Positions 34,781-46,846 are shown, counted from the stretch's first letter. The stretch is DNA of 64,000 nucleotides from Macrostomum hystrix (GCA_950097015.1 CATNEN010000037.1:2159501-2223500), one strand, 5' to 3'. Notes: generated from the letters alone by a model not told the origin. Numbers and translations: made by a program.

Positions 34781-34782
34781 AA

Positions 34783-35860
34783 CCTATGATTCTATACCGA
34801 TTTCACCTGTGATTCTATACCGATTTCACCTGTGATTCTACACCGATTTCACCTGTGATTTTATACCGATTTCACCTGTGATTCTACACCGATTTCACCT
34901 GTGATTCTACACCGATTTCACCTGTGATTCTACACCGATTTCACCTGTGATTCTATACCGATTTCACCTGTGATTCTATACCGATTTCACCTATGATTCC
35001 ACACCTATTTCACCTGTGATTCTATACCGGTTTCACCTGTGATTCTATACCGATTTCACCTGTGATTCTATACCGATTTCACCTATGATTCCACACCTAT
35101 TTCACCTGTGATTCTATACCGGTTTCACCTGTGATTCTATACCGATTTCACCTGTGATTCTACACCGATTTCACCTGTGATTCTATACCGATTTCACCTG
35201 TGATTCTATTCCGATTTCACCTGTGATTCTATACCGATTTCACCTGTGATTTTATACCGATTTCACCTGTGATTCTATACCGGTTTCATCTGTGATTCTA
35301 TACCGATTTCACCTGTGATTCTATACCGATTTCACCTGTGATTCTATACCGATTTCACCTATGATTCTATACCGATTTCACCTGTGATTCTATACCGGTT
35401 TCACCTGTGATTCTATACCGATTTCACCTGTGATTCTACACCGATTTCACCTGTGATTCTACACCGATTTCACATGTTATTCTATACCGATTTCACCTGT
35501 GATTCTACACCGATTTCACATGTTATTCTATACCGATTTTACCTGTGATTCTATACCGATTTCACCTATGATTCCACACCTATTTCACCTGTGATTCTAT
35601 ACCGATTTCACCTGTGATTCTACACCGATTTCACCTGTGATTCTATACCGATTTCACCTGTGATTCTACACCGATTTCACATGTTATTCTATACCGATTT
35701 TACCTGTGATTCTACACCGATTTCACTTATGATTCTACTCCGATTTCACCTGTGATTCTGCACCGATTTCACCTGTGATTCTGCACCGATTTCACCTATG
35801 ATCCTACACTTTTTAACCTGTGATACGACACAGGTTTTTGCTGTGATTCTGCACCCCTTC
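34783..35860. repeat. Minisatellite, 23-bp unit
   Basis: About 46 copies of a unit containing TGATTCTATACCGATTTCAC and CTG. Recurrent variants (CACACCTATTTC, ACATGTTATTC, CGGTTTC) appear in repeated groupings, showing block duplication. The last copies are degenerate. Confidence 0.97.
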
Positions 35861-36957
35861 CTCTCATCTGTGAACTTCATCTTTGGTGTCGTCTCACACA
35901 ATTAGGTGAATATATTCGATTAGGTTGCCTGTGCGTGCGCTGTTAAAATTGAGTCACCAGGACGAGGCAATTGCTTCAGGAAAAGATATTAAGCTTAATT
36001 CTGCCTAGCTTCCTGCAGGCTCATGCGCGTAATGAAATTCGGCAAGATTTTTTAAATCAATTTTAGTCTTAAAAAACTGGACTAAGATTGAAAATATTGG
36101 CCCCGCGTCAACAGGGTTGTTGAATTTTTTGATGAAAAAGAAAGCTGCTCTCAGAAAAATGCTTCTAAAAGTTAACAGCAATTCGATGCCCACTAAGGGA
36201 TGGGCACTAGTTTAAAACAAAATTAAGTCCCCATTCTGATGAGCACACCTGAGATCCCTTGGAGCCGCCTGGGGCTTTCGAGAAAATGAGCTCTCTGCCG
36301 CTGTCCCGTGGGATCTGGGGGCGGGGCAGGGAAGGAAGGCCTTGGCACTGAGGGGATTCCTCGCCGTCTAATAAATTGAATTGACATTCAGCATATCCGC
36401 ATGGCATTCCGCTGTTTCCGAGTGTCCCCCCGCGGGAGAGGCACGCCCCGTTCTTAATCTTCTCATTTTCGCTGGCCAGCTGTTTCGGTCGGCGCTTCAG
36501 AAAATAAGTCTCGGAGTCTCCATCCAAGAGGGAGGGGAGATGTATACGGAAAACACGCAGACTAATAAAGTCTTCTTTCATCTGCGTCAGCGCCGGATTC
36601 CGCTGCCGTTAATCGCCCCCACCCCACCGAAGAAGCCGAATGCGGTGTCTCCAAAGTGAGATTTTTCAAATCTTTTTTTTGCTGTTTTTGTGCCCCAACA
36701 TTGCGAGTTGATTCATTCTGAGCCGGTTATTGGCTCCCTGGCGGGCGACCTATCAGGAGGCAGTGCCCCCACCCAAATGCAGCGCATTCTGAGCAGCCTC
36801 TAATTGTCAAGCCTTCGAAAAAATCCTCACTTGGAAGTCTGCCGAGTGAAGCTTCGTGATCAATCGCCGGACTCTTCAATCTGGGAAGGTGAGTGATCGT
36901 TGCAACTAGAAGATCGGATTACTATTATCCTACCTTTTTACTATTTTACTACTATGT
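35861..36957. other. Unique DNA with a GC-rich island and a consensus splice donor
   Basis: From about 36200 to 36890 the sequence is clearly richer in GC than its surroundings and has no long frame. At 36881-36894 it reads CTGGGAAG|GTGAGT, a near-perfect 5' splice site on the + strand. It could be the promoter and non-coding first exon of a + strand gene, possibly the receptor starting at 43837. Confidence 0.35.
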
Positions 36958-37030
36958 GTACAGTCCGTGGCGCAGTCGCAGCATCCAACTGCTGTACAAC
37001 TGTTCAGTCCATGGACTAGAAATTCTGCAT
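36958..37030. mobile_element. SINE tail fragment
   Basis: Contains ACTGTTCAGTCCATGGACTA and the flanking GTACAGTCCGTGG and CAGCATCCAACTGC, related to the SINE 3' half. Head and box B are absent. Confidence 0.45.
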
Positions 37031-37869
37031 GCATTCAATTTCCTGTTTCTTTCATCTCGACTGCTTTGTGTTCGACTTCGCTGTCAGGTTCTTCTTCTCT
37101 TGAAAGTATCAAGCTCACAATGAACTGGCTGGCAACCTTTTATGATAATGGATCCCTTTATTCTAGATCACTATACTGTATCATTGGGTGTAGTTACAGT
37201 ATGGATTATAATAGATTCTAGCTAAACCTGGATGTATCGATAGTCCTGAGATTTTTTTATGAGCAACTAGAGCGAAAGAACGAAGTGGCGTTGAGCACAC
37301 GATTCCTAAAATAAGGTACAGAAAATTATCCCCATCTAATTTTACAAGTTCCTTTATTTGGCAAGTGATAAGAGTAGAGCGTTAGTCATACGATAATAGA
37401 TTATTACTGCAGCTTACCTGCGCTAATGCTTGTGCGACTCGCGTCCCACAGAATCTCATCAACTGAATGGGATTATTCCTGACTATACGGTGCAGATCTC
37501 TGTCTGTCTTTCACTCCTATTGCCTTCGTCAGGTGTAGAACCTGACACGCATGGGTGTCTGAAAAAAAAGAGTCCAATTTTTATGTCGTTATCCGGTTCA
37601 GGATTAAAGGCATTGTTGCGTATCGGAATCAGTTTTTTAAGTATATTTCACATGAGAGGTGTACGTCGCCTATTGTTAGCGAAATAATCACAGAACATCC
37701 ACATCGTAGAGATATTCAACGATACATCGTGAGAACTACCAATGTAGGCATAATTTTTCTGCTTAAAAAATTCCATCAATATGGATTCGCCAGAGAAGCC
37801 TACACAGAGCAATGAGTTGTCCTTGTCACCAGGGTCTTCGACAAGAATCGTTGAATATCTCGGCTGTAA
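37031..37869. other. Unique DNA
   Basis: No gene recognised. Small overlapping frames at 37430-37884 have no recognisable motif. Confidence 0.35.
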
Positions 37870-39893
37870 TATAATTCTAGCCAATCCACTAGAGAGGTGT
37901 GGCTAATCCATTAGAGAATTCTAGCCAATCCACTAGAGAGGTGTGGCTAATCCATTAGAGAATTCTAGCCAATCCACTAGAGAGGTGTGGCTAATCCAGT
38001 AGAGAATTCTAGCCAATCCACTAGAGAGGTGTGGCTAATCCATTAGAGAATTCTAGCCAATCCACTAGAGAGGTGTGGCTAATCCATTAGAGAATTCTAG
38101 CCAATCCACTAGAGAGGTGTGGCTAATCCATTAGAGAATTCTAGCCAATCCACTAGAGAGGTGTGGCTAATCCATTAGAGAATTCTAGCCAATCCACTAG
38201 AGAGGTGTGGCTAATCCAGTAGAGAATTCTATCCAATCCACTAGAGAGGTGTGGCTAATCCATTAGAGAATTCTAGCCAATCCACTAGAGAGGTGTGGCT
38301 AATCCATTAGAGAATTCTAGCCAATCCACTAGAGAGGTGTGGCTAATCCATTAGAGAATTCTAGCCAATCCACTAGAGAGGTGTGGCTAATCCATTAGAG
38401 AATTCTATCCAATCCACTAGAGAGGTGTGGCTAATCCATTAGAGAATTCTAGCCAATCCACTAGAGAGGTGTGGCTAATCCATTAGAGAATTCTAGCCAA
38501 TCCACTAGAGAGGTGTGGCTAATCCATTAGAGAATTCTAGCCAATCCACTAGAGAGGTGTGGCTAATCCATTAGAGAATTCTAGCCAATCCACTAGAGAG
38601 GTGTGGCTAATCCATTAGAGAATTCTAGCCAATCCACTAGAGAGGTGTGGCTAATCCATTAGAGAATTCTAGCCAATCCACTAGAGAGGTGTGGCTAATC
38701 CATTAGAGAATTCTAGCCAATCCACTAGAGAGGTGTGGCTAATCCATTAGAGAATTCTAGCCAATCCACTAGAGAGGTGTGGCTATCCATTAGAGAATTC
38801 TAGCCAATCCACTAGAGAGGTGTGGCTAATCCATTAGAGAATTCTAGCCAATCCACTAGAGAGGTGTGGCTAATCCATTAGAGAATTCTAGCCAATCCAC
38901 TAGAGAGGTGTGGCTAATCCATTAGAGAATTCTAGCCAATCCACTAGAGAGGTGTGGCTAATCCATTAGAGAATTCTAGCCAATCCACTAGAGAGGTGTG
39001 GCTAATCCATTAGAGAATTCTAGCCAATCCACTAGAGAGGTGTGGCTAATCCATTAGAGAATTCTAGCCAATCCACTAGAGAGGTGTGGCTAATCCATTA
39101 GAGAATTCTAGCCAATCCACTAGAGAGGTGTGGCTAATCCATTAGAGAATTCTAGCCAATCCACTAGAGAGGTGTGGCTAATCCATTAGAGAATTCTAGC
39201 CAATCCACTAGAGAGGTGTGGCTAATCCATTAGAGAATTCTAGCCAATCCACTAGAGAGGTGTGGCTAATCCATTAGAGAATTCTAGCCAATCCACTAGA
39301 GAGGTGTGGCTAATCCATTAGAGAATTCTAGCCAATCCACTAGAGAGGTGTGGCTAATCCAGTAGAGAATTCTAGCCAATCCACTAGAGAGGTGTGGCTA
39401 ATCCATTAGAGAATTCTAGCCAATCCACTAGAGAGGTGTGGCTAATCCATTAGAGAATTCTAGCCAATCCACTAGAGAGGTGTGGCTAATCCATTAGAGA
39501 ATTCTAGCCAATCCACTAGAGAGGTGTGGCTAATCCATTAGAGAATTCTAGCCAATCCACTAGAGAGGTGTGGCTAATCCATTAGAGAATTCTAGCCAAT
39601 CCACTAGAGAGGTGTGGCTAATCCATTAGAGAATTCTAGCCAATCCACTAGAGAGGTGTGGCTAATCCATTAGAGAATTCTAGCCAATCCACTAGAGAGG
39701 TGTGGCTAATCCATTAGAGAATTCTAGCCAATCCACTAGAGAGGTGTGGCTAATCCATTAGAGAATTCTAGCCAATCCACTAGAGAGGTGTGGCTAATCC
39801 ATTAGAGAATTCTAGCCAATCCACTAGAGAGGTGTGGCTAATCCATTAGAGAATTCTAGCCAATCCACTAGAGAGGTGTGGCTAATCCAGTAG
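37870..39893. repeat. Minisatellite, 44-bp dimeric unit, highly homogeneous
   Basis: About 46 copies of a 44-bp unit that is itself two related 22-bp halves: GAATTCTAGCCAATCCACTA plus GA, and GAGGTGTGGCTAATCCATTA plus GA. Copies are almost identical; the only frequent changes are CCATTAG/CCAGTAG and TAGCC/TATCC, and one unit has a single-base deletion near 38786. Confidence 0.98.
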
Positions 39894-39919
39894 AAAACTG
39901 TTTTGGCCAAACATAAACA

Positions 39920-40665
39920 TAACCGAAGGGAAATCCTGAACCAAGAAGAAGAGAAACCCTGACCCATGAAGAAGAGAAACCCTGACCCATGAAGAAGAGA
40001 AACCCTGACCCATGAAGAAGAGAAACCCTGACCCATGATGAAGAGAAACCCTGACCCATGATGAAGAGAAACCCTGACCCATGAAGAAGAGAAACCCTGA
40101 CCCATGAAGAAGAGAAACCCTGACCCATGATGAAGAGAAACCCTGACCCATGATGAAGAGAAACCCTGACCCATGATGAAGAGAAAACCTGACCCAAGAC
40201 TAAGTAGAGAAACCCTGACCCATGAAGAAGAGAAACCCTGACCCAAGACTAAGTAGAGAAACCCTGACCCAAGACTAAGTAGAGAAACCCTGACCCAAGA
40301 CTAAGTAGAGAAACCCTGACCCAAGACTAAGTAGAGAAACCCTGACCCATGAAGAAGAGAAACCCTGACCCATGATGAAGAGAAAACCTGACCCATGATG
40401 AAGAGAAACCCTGACCCATGAAGAAGAGAAACCCTGACCCATGATGAAGAGAAACCCTGACCCATGATGAAGAGAAAACCTGACCCAAGACTAAGTAGAG
40501 AAACCCTGACCCAAGACTAAGTAGAGAAACCCTGACCCAAGACTAAGTAGAGAAACCCTGACCCAAGACTAAGTAGAGAAACCCTGACCCAAGACTAAGT
40601 AGAGAAACCCTGACCCATGAAGAAGAGAAACCCTGACCTAAGACTAAGTAGAGAAACTCTACCAG
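39920..40665. repeat. Minisatellite, 23/26-bp units
   Basis: AGAGAAACCCTGACCCATGA followed by AGA or TGA (23 bp) alternates in blocks with AGAGAAACCCTGACCCAAGA followed by CTAAGT (26 bp). It starts within 30 bp of the end of the 44-bp array, yet the units are unrelated. Confidence 0.96.
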
Positions 40666-41646
40666 AAACACCAGAGTAGAGACCACACGAGACAATGACC
40701 TAGCAAAAAATAAGTAAATAAGTGGGCAATTTCACCGAGATCCTGTCGTTTTGCATCTGACACTGAGACGGATATACAAGCCAATGAAATACCTGGGAGT
40801 GGAAGCAAAAAACCCGAAACAAATAGTTTTGTAGCGACGCACTGCTGGCGATACAAGACAAGGCCTAGTTTTCTATGCCTCAAGGCAAACAGCCCAGCTT
40901 GTGTGTGTGTGTGTTTTTTGAGTTGCTGCTCATCCTGACAGGCATCGGGTGCCAAAAAATCTTGTCAGCTTGACGAAGCGGTTGTCGACAGTTGGGTTGG
41001 TGGGTATTGAGCAGTGTCAGGTAGCATTGACTATACTCTTCCTTTGTTTTCTCTCTCTCCCTACCTATTGCTAACCTATACTCCTAGTCCGTTTCTTCCT
41101 CAATGACACTGTATGCTTAGCCTAAAAAAATACGAACCATTGTCGGTGCTGAGTGCAAACACTGACATCTGCAACCGTGGCTTAGTACTGTTATCTAACG
41201 TTCTCAATTTAATCTCATAGCTTTCTAATTCTCTGCGACGTAGTATACTTTTTGGAGGAAATTTGTGCATCAAATGCTTTTGGCCAATGAGCGACCCCCG
41301 ATTCGCTTAATGGTCGTTTTTGTTAGATAATGACTATAGTCTATGGACGAGACCACCCACCAATGCTGGTCAATAGTCGTTTTTCTTGTCTAATTGTCTA
41401 TGGCCACGAGCCACGAGCAGCTATATTCCCTGTCTCTAAGGGCAACAAATCAGATTGTCAGATGGGCGCATGGCATGTTCGGCTTTTAATCTCTCTCTCA
41501 CTCTTTGAACACGAATCGAGCCCAGTTACTTCAACCATATTGTGTGTCTTTTTTCGTGTTCGTGATTTTTATAGAGATTCTTATCTTTGCTTTTCATAGG
41601 CTCCCTTATAATATTGCTTTTGTCGCGCTATGTGGAACAGTGGATG
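40666..41646. other. Unique DNA
   Basis: No gene recognised. Around 41300-41410 a segment with GTCGTTTTTNTTNTCTAAT and GTCTATGG occurs twice in direct orientation. Confidence 0.35.
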
Positions 41647-42137
41647 CAAAACGGAACGACCCATGGAATTCTACGGCCAAGCGTTTGAATTCACTCGAGA
41701 AAGTAGGCCATAGACAACTCAATTTGTCATGCTATATGGAAAAATGAGCCAGAATAGGAGGAACGATTTGAGTTTTTCATAGAGCTGACAGCAAGACGCT
41801 TTCTTTTTCTTTTGGTTGATCGGTTAAGTTATAGACTGTCGATGAAGGATGCGTCAGTGTTGTTAGGATCATCCAAAACTTCTGTTCACCGTATTCAGTC
41901 AACATTCGAACAAGCTGGCAGGTTGGCAGCTTTGCCTCGTGGAGGACGCAAGAAAGAAAGCTGCGAAATGGACGCAGAGATGAGAGAATTTTTGCAACAT
42001 GAGGTGCAGCAAAATCCCTTTCTGATGCTGAAGTCAATGGCTGAGAAGCTGGTCTATTAAGCTTCATTTGAATGGAACTCTGCAGAATTTTCAGTTTCTG
42101 CCTTTATTGGCCACGCTTGGCCATAGAATTCCATGGG
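41647..42137 (+). mobile_element. IS630/Tc1-like transposon remnant
   Basis: The inverted ends CCCATGGAATTCTACGGCCA (from about 41660) and the complement of CCCATGGAATTCTATGGCCA (42117-42137) enclose the fragment. A short frame at 41812-42060 encodes a helix-turn-helix of IS630/Tc1 style: RLSMKDASVLLGSSKTSVHR, then GRLAALPRGGRKK and EFLQHEVQQNP. The catalytic DDE domain is absent, so it is a dead internal-deletion derivative. The exact outer boundaries and TA duplication are not resolved. Confidence 0.6.
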
Positions 42138-42149
42138 AAAAGGTTTTGA

Positions 42150-42665
42150 CGTTTTTCTAAACCGATTGGCGCCGCAAAACAATTAGTTACAATGTTTGCT
42201 AGTGAACCCTAATCCTGGTAAGATTTTAGTCTGAGATGACTGGCGATCATCCCGACACTAAAAATGCGGTTGAACGGTCTGGGAGCTGTGCCAATCGAGA
42301 TGGCCGGTGGGCTCGCGCCAAAATGGAAAGAAAGGAATAGAATGAGCGGGGAGAGATGCGTCCGGAGTGAAAGAGAGTGAAAAAAGGATGAAGAGGCTGA
42401 AAAGCTCACTAAACTTTCTTGAAAGACCACTGTCGCGCCACAGTTCCCCTCTCTGCCTGCCTCTCTCCCTGCGCAATGACAGATGAATTTGCATTTTTTC
42501 AATGCCGCTTCTTTTGGACTAAGGCCCAGTCATCCGCGATGCGGCAATTGCTACCCTGAAACCGCAAGGCACTTGCGACCATTGCACTTCTGTCCACTCG
42601 CTTGCCTGCTCGAAGATGCTTTAGAAATCCTAGAACTAAATCTAGAAATTTAGTCTCCAGGGCCT
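42150..42665. other. Unique DNA
   Basis: GC-moderate sequence with pyrimidine-rich stretches. No gene recognised. Confidence 0.35.
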
Positions 42666-42675
42666 GCTCAAGCCC

Positions 42676-42735
42676 TGACCCTAACCCTATACCCTAACCC
42701 TAACCCTAACCCTAACCCTAACCCTAGCCCTAGCA
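42676..42735. repeat. Interstitial telomere-like repeat (CCCTAA)n
   Basis: Seven to nine CCCTAA units, with degenerate CCCTGA, CCCTATA and CCCTAG copies at the borders, match the animal telomere motif TTAGGG on the opposite strand. Unique sequence and genes continue on both sides. Confidence 0.9.
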
Positions 42736-43281
42736 TTCTGTCGCTTTGAAGCTGCTGCGCTTTCTGTCTGTAAAATCGAGTTCTTCCTTTGACAAAAGTA
42801 CTGTTTGTACTTTAGAGGATTAGAATATCCACAGACCGGCCTTTGATCATGAATAATGAGTTGCTAAGTTGTTGCAAATTTCTTGGAAATTATCGGAATA
42901 TTTTTGTGTATAGTCACAATTTATAGTTCTGCATAATCTTCATCAACGGTTCTAAAACGTATTTTTATCCTACTCTCCTCGCTATCCATCGTTCTCTATG
43001 AACTATAAAACAGATTTCACGGAAATTTCAATATTCCAAGTATAGATTTCTACGCTGCTGGTTCAAACCAGTTGGCCTACTGAAAGTTCTTAAGAATCCG
43101 CGTTCTCAGATTTAGCTCGACAACCTCAACGCTGCAAGATGCGTAGGTGCTTGTACTATTAAATAATTCATAGACGAATGAAAGCCGAAGTGATGAAACC
43201 AGGGTTACAGGGTTAGCTGTATTGACACCCTGTTGTGGTAAGTGGACACCAAAGTGTCAATATTTGCATTGATTTTCTCTT
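42736..43281. other. Unique DNA upstream of the receptor gene
   Basis: No gene or repeat array recognised. Confidence 0.35.
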
Positions 43282-43790
43282 TGGGTAGCCTACTGGTTGA
43301 AGCTTTGGACTTCAGACCAAAAGGTCAGGAGTTCGAATCATGCCTCAAGGAAAGTACTTGTGTCATTGAGCAAGACAATCAATTTCCAATTTTCTCATGG
43401 CTTTGATAATAACAATATTTGCTGTGGGCAATCACACATCTATTGGTGACACTATAGACCCGCAGGCAGCAAGGAGGCAATTCTGCCCATTCCGCTGACT
43501 CCTGAGCACACACGCACACAGATAAATGACACAGGTGTGTACATCTGGCCTGATTTTCTCATCTTCAAGCAGTGTACTCTTTCACTGTGCCTTGGAAGTT
43601 GACCCTCAAGGGTGTAAATTGCGCGAAAAACCCCCAAGCCTTCTATCCACAGTTGCGCCCAAATGAATGTGCTTTAGTTGAACCAGCTGTAAAATAGGGA
43701 TGGAAATTGGGGTTGGTTTGGCGGCTTTCCCAGTCCGCGGACTGAACAGCTGTACACGGCCTTTGGAAGAGCCAGCCAGGAAAAAGCGGA
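43282..43790 (+). mobile_element. SINE copy, split into head and tail
   Basis: Head at 43282-43400 (GGGTAGCCTACTGGTTGAAG, box B GAGTTCGAATC). Body and tail at 43665-43790 (AACCAGCTGTAAAATAGGGA, CCAGTCCGCGGACTGAACAG). About 265 bp of unrelated sequence separates them. It ends 46 bp before the receptor ATG, so the SINE may be part of the receptor 5' region. Confidence 0.65.
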
Positions 43791-43836
43791 CTTAGCAAAA
43801 TACGATCCAAAACCATTTCAGTGGATGTGAGTCGCA

Positions 43837-44241
43837 ATGACTGAGGTGGATCGAAAAGTGTTGCTGAGGGCTCTGCGAGCATTGCGCATTGGAGCGCAGA
43901 ACGCTAGTCGAGGCGCCGCAGCCGCAGCCGCAGCCTCTCCTCCGTCGACTGTCGCCACATCGGCGGCGGCATCATCGATCGGTTGGATGATCAACGGCAC
44001 CAACTATAACGATACCAACAGGACTAAGGATATGGACGACAACTTTCCAATGGATAATCGCTACTGGGTCCTGATCATGTTCACGGTGCCATTGTTCACA
44101 ATCTTTGGCAACATCCTGGTCGTATTGGCCGTGTACAGAGAGCGCGGCCTTCAGAGTGTCACAAACTACTTCATTGTGTCCTTGGCGTTTGCCGACATCC
44201 TTGTTGCAGCCATTGTCATGCCTGTGTCCGTCTATGTTGAA
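43837..44241 (+). CDS. D2-like dopamine/biogenic amine receptor, first coding exon
   Basis: The exon encodes 135 residues and ends at a phase-0 donor (GAA|GTAAGT). The extracellular N-terminus has an alanine run and three N-glycosylation sequons clustered in NGTNYNDTNRT. TM1 is WVLIMFTVPLFTIFGNILVV with the conserved GN. RERGLQSVTNYFIVSLAFAD leads into TM2 with the conserved LAxAD aspartate, ending MPVSVYVE. The RER-LQ-VTNYFIVSLA-AD block and the exon break match insect-type D2-like dopamine receptors best. It is a plasma-membrane G-protein-coupled receptor, most likely for dopamine. A CCATTTCAG at 43813-43821, 15 bases before the ATG, could be a 3' splice site joining an upstream non-coding exon. 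The rest of the gene follows at 60072 and beyond the window. Confidence 0.85.
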
Positions 44242-44256
44242 GTAAGTTTCACTGTC

Positions 44257-45183
44257 CGGGCTATCTACTGCATTCCTGGGCTATCTACTGCATTCCTGGG
44301 CTATCTACTGCATTCCTGGGCTATCTACTGCATTCCTGGGCTATATACTGCATTCCTGGGCTATCTACTGCATTCCTGGGCTATCTACTCCATTCCTGGG
44401 CTATCTACTCCATTCCTGGGCTATCTACTCCATTCCTGGGCTATCTATTGCATTCCTGGGCTATATACTGCATTCCTGGGCTATCTACTGCATTCCTGGG
44501 CTATCTACTACATTCCTGGGCTATCTATTGCATTCCTGGGCTATATACTGCATTCCTGGGCTATCTACTGCATTCCTGGGCTATCTACTACATTCCTGGG
44601 CTATCTACTCCATTCCTGGGCTATCTATTGCATTCCTGGGCTATATACTGCATTCCTGGGCTATCTACTGCATTCCTGGGCTATCTACTACATTCCTGGG
44701 CTATCTACTACATTCCTGGGCTATCTACTACATTCCTGGGCTATCTACTGCATTCCTGGGCTATCTACTGCATTCCTGGGCTATCTATTGCATTCCTGGG
44801 CTATCTACTACATTCCTGGGCTATCTACTGCATTCCTGGGCTATCTACTACATTCCTGGGCTATCTACTGCATTCCTGGGCTATCTACTACATTCCTGGG
44901 CTATCTACTGCATTCCTGGGCTATCTACTACATTCCTGGGCTATCTACTACATTCCTGGGCTATCCACTACATTCCTGGGCTATCTACTGCATTCCTGGG
45001 CTATCTACTGCATTTCTTGGCTATCTACTACATTCCTGGGGTATCTACTACATTCCTGGGCTATCTACTACATTCCTGGGCTATCTACTACATTCCTGGG
45101 CTATCTACTGCATTCCTGGGCTATCTACTGCATTCCTGGGCTATCTACTGCATTCCTGGGCTATCTACTGCATTCCTGGGCTA
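44257..45183. repeat. Minisatellite, 20-bp unit, at the start of the receptor intron
   Basis: About 46 perfect-register copies of a 20-bp unit (CTATCTACTGCATTCCTGGG). Variation is almost confined to the base after CTAYCTAYT (G, A or C) and a few ATA/ATT changes. It begins about 15 bp inside the intron. All three + frames stay open through it, so the exon 1 frame reads on unspliced to 45198. Confidence 0.98.
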
Positions 45184-45415
45184 AATCCATTATACTAATT
45201 CACAAAAGTAATCCATTACACTCGTAGACATCCCATCACAGAGTTGACTACTAAAAATTCAAACAATCGTTTTTTCACATGTGCATTGGCCTTCAGTTTG
45301 ATTGGCAGGTACAATAAGAACGATTAATGGTAAATGTGATGACGTCACTGCATTCATTTTCCTTAACGGATGTGTCTAGAGATAAGGAACTTAACAAAAT
45401 AAATAGATGCAGTGC
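45184..45415. other. Unique intron DNA
   Basis: Nothing recognised. Confidence 0.4.
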
Positions 45416-45419
45416 AACA

Positions 45420-45662
45420 CTCAGGGAGTGTCAGTGAGCGAGTGTCAGTGAGGGAGTGTCAGTGAGCGAGTGTCAGTGAGGGAGAGTCAGTGAGGGAGTG
45501 TCAGTGAGCGAGTGTCAGTGAGCGAGTGTCAGTGAGCGAGTGTCAGTGAGCGAGTGTCAGTGAGCGAGTGTCAGTGAGCGAGTGTCAGTGAGCGAGTGTC
45601 AGTGAGGGAGAGTCAGTGAGGGAGTGTCAGTGAGGGAGAGTCAGTGAGGGAGAGTCAGTGAT
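45420..45662. repeat. Minisatellite, 14-bp unit
   Basis: About 17 copies of GTGTCAGTGAGCGA with G/C and T/A variants. Confidence 0.96.
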
Positions 45663-46809
45663 GAAGATATTCGGTGAATAAACTAAAAGTTCTTAAATTT
45701 TTCCAGCTAATTTTGGTGTGTCCTGCAACATTTTGGCCACAGGAATATTTCATAATGCTAATTTTCATAAAGTTAGAACGCTGTGCTCCCAAAAAAACAC
45801 AGAAGATAAAATCCAACTATCAGTTTCTTGTCTTGTCTTTAGAAATTAAATTACCTATAATTTACTGTGGACTTTTTTGCTAGTTTAAATTTGAAGCTAT
45901 TTTCTAGCTAGTCCGACACTCACCTATGCTTGGCGGGTTGATTTCAGCTGTGAAACAGAGGGGAACTAGGGATCAGTGGGATGAATTTAATTTACTGCTC
46001 TGTCTCCGACATAATCAATGAGGGAGCCTCTGTCTTTTTCTCTCTTTTACGAGCTCGCAGCACGCCGTGTTAAAGTCAATTTTATTCATGTAGTAGAAAG
46101 ACCTGTAGAAAGACATGTAGTAGTAGAGGGAGGTACTTCGAATGCCACCTAGCTTTGCAAGTTGGATCATTGTAAAGGGCTGAAAATTTTGATCCAAATG
46201 ATGGACTTTCACAGAAATCGGTCATCGTGAAGTGGGTATTTGAAATAGCCACATGGTCCTTCCACATGGAAAAAATAGCGGGAGGTCCTTCTACTGTTAA
46301 AGAACGAAGTTAGGTGACCACATTTCCAACATTACCAATGCTATTCCCATAGTGCGAGTATCAAGAAGATTGGTGGAAATTGTAAACTGAGAAATCGGAA
46401 CTGGGGACTAGGAAGTGAAGAGGGAGAGAGAGGGCGTGGGTGAGAGCAGGGGGCAGGAAGAGGTGCTCAAGAAATAGGTTTTAGCCTCAAGGCCTTTGGC
46501 GACCATGGACAAACACGGCACAGACGGGCATGCATAAAAGATCCAGATACCCAGACACACTCACTCAGTCGAATGTGAGTAATTGAGAAACGATATACAC
46601 ACGCATATACAAGGAGCAGTACAGCTTCCGGACTCCTCCAAGCCTTTAGCATCAAAATAAAACTACTTTTTTCTTTGCTGTTAATCTGGTCGGGCTAGTT
46701 TTAAGTATAAAAGGACTTGTCATATTTTTATATATATCCCTCTTTTCTACCGCTTTACTCTCACGCAATGGTCTTCTTTACACTTTTCCTCTCGGCTTGC
46801 AATGTTACC

Positions 46810-46846
<37 letters not shown>

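Noticed and set aside
36381-36659. 92-codon frame in the GC-rich island
   Set aside because: No recognisable motif, and an overlapping minus frame of similar length exists. GC content alone explains it.
39824-40246. Minus frames with GQGFSSSWVRVSL repeats
   Set aside because: Product of the 23/26-bp minisatellite.
42676-42735. Chromosome end
   Set aside because: Only about 60 bp of telomere motif, with unique sequence and genes on both sides.
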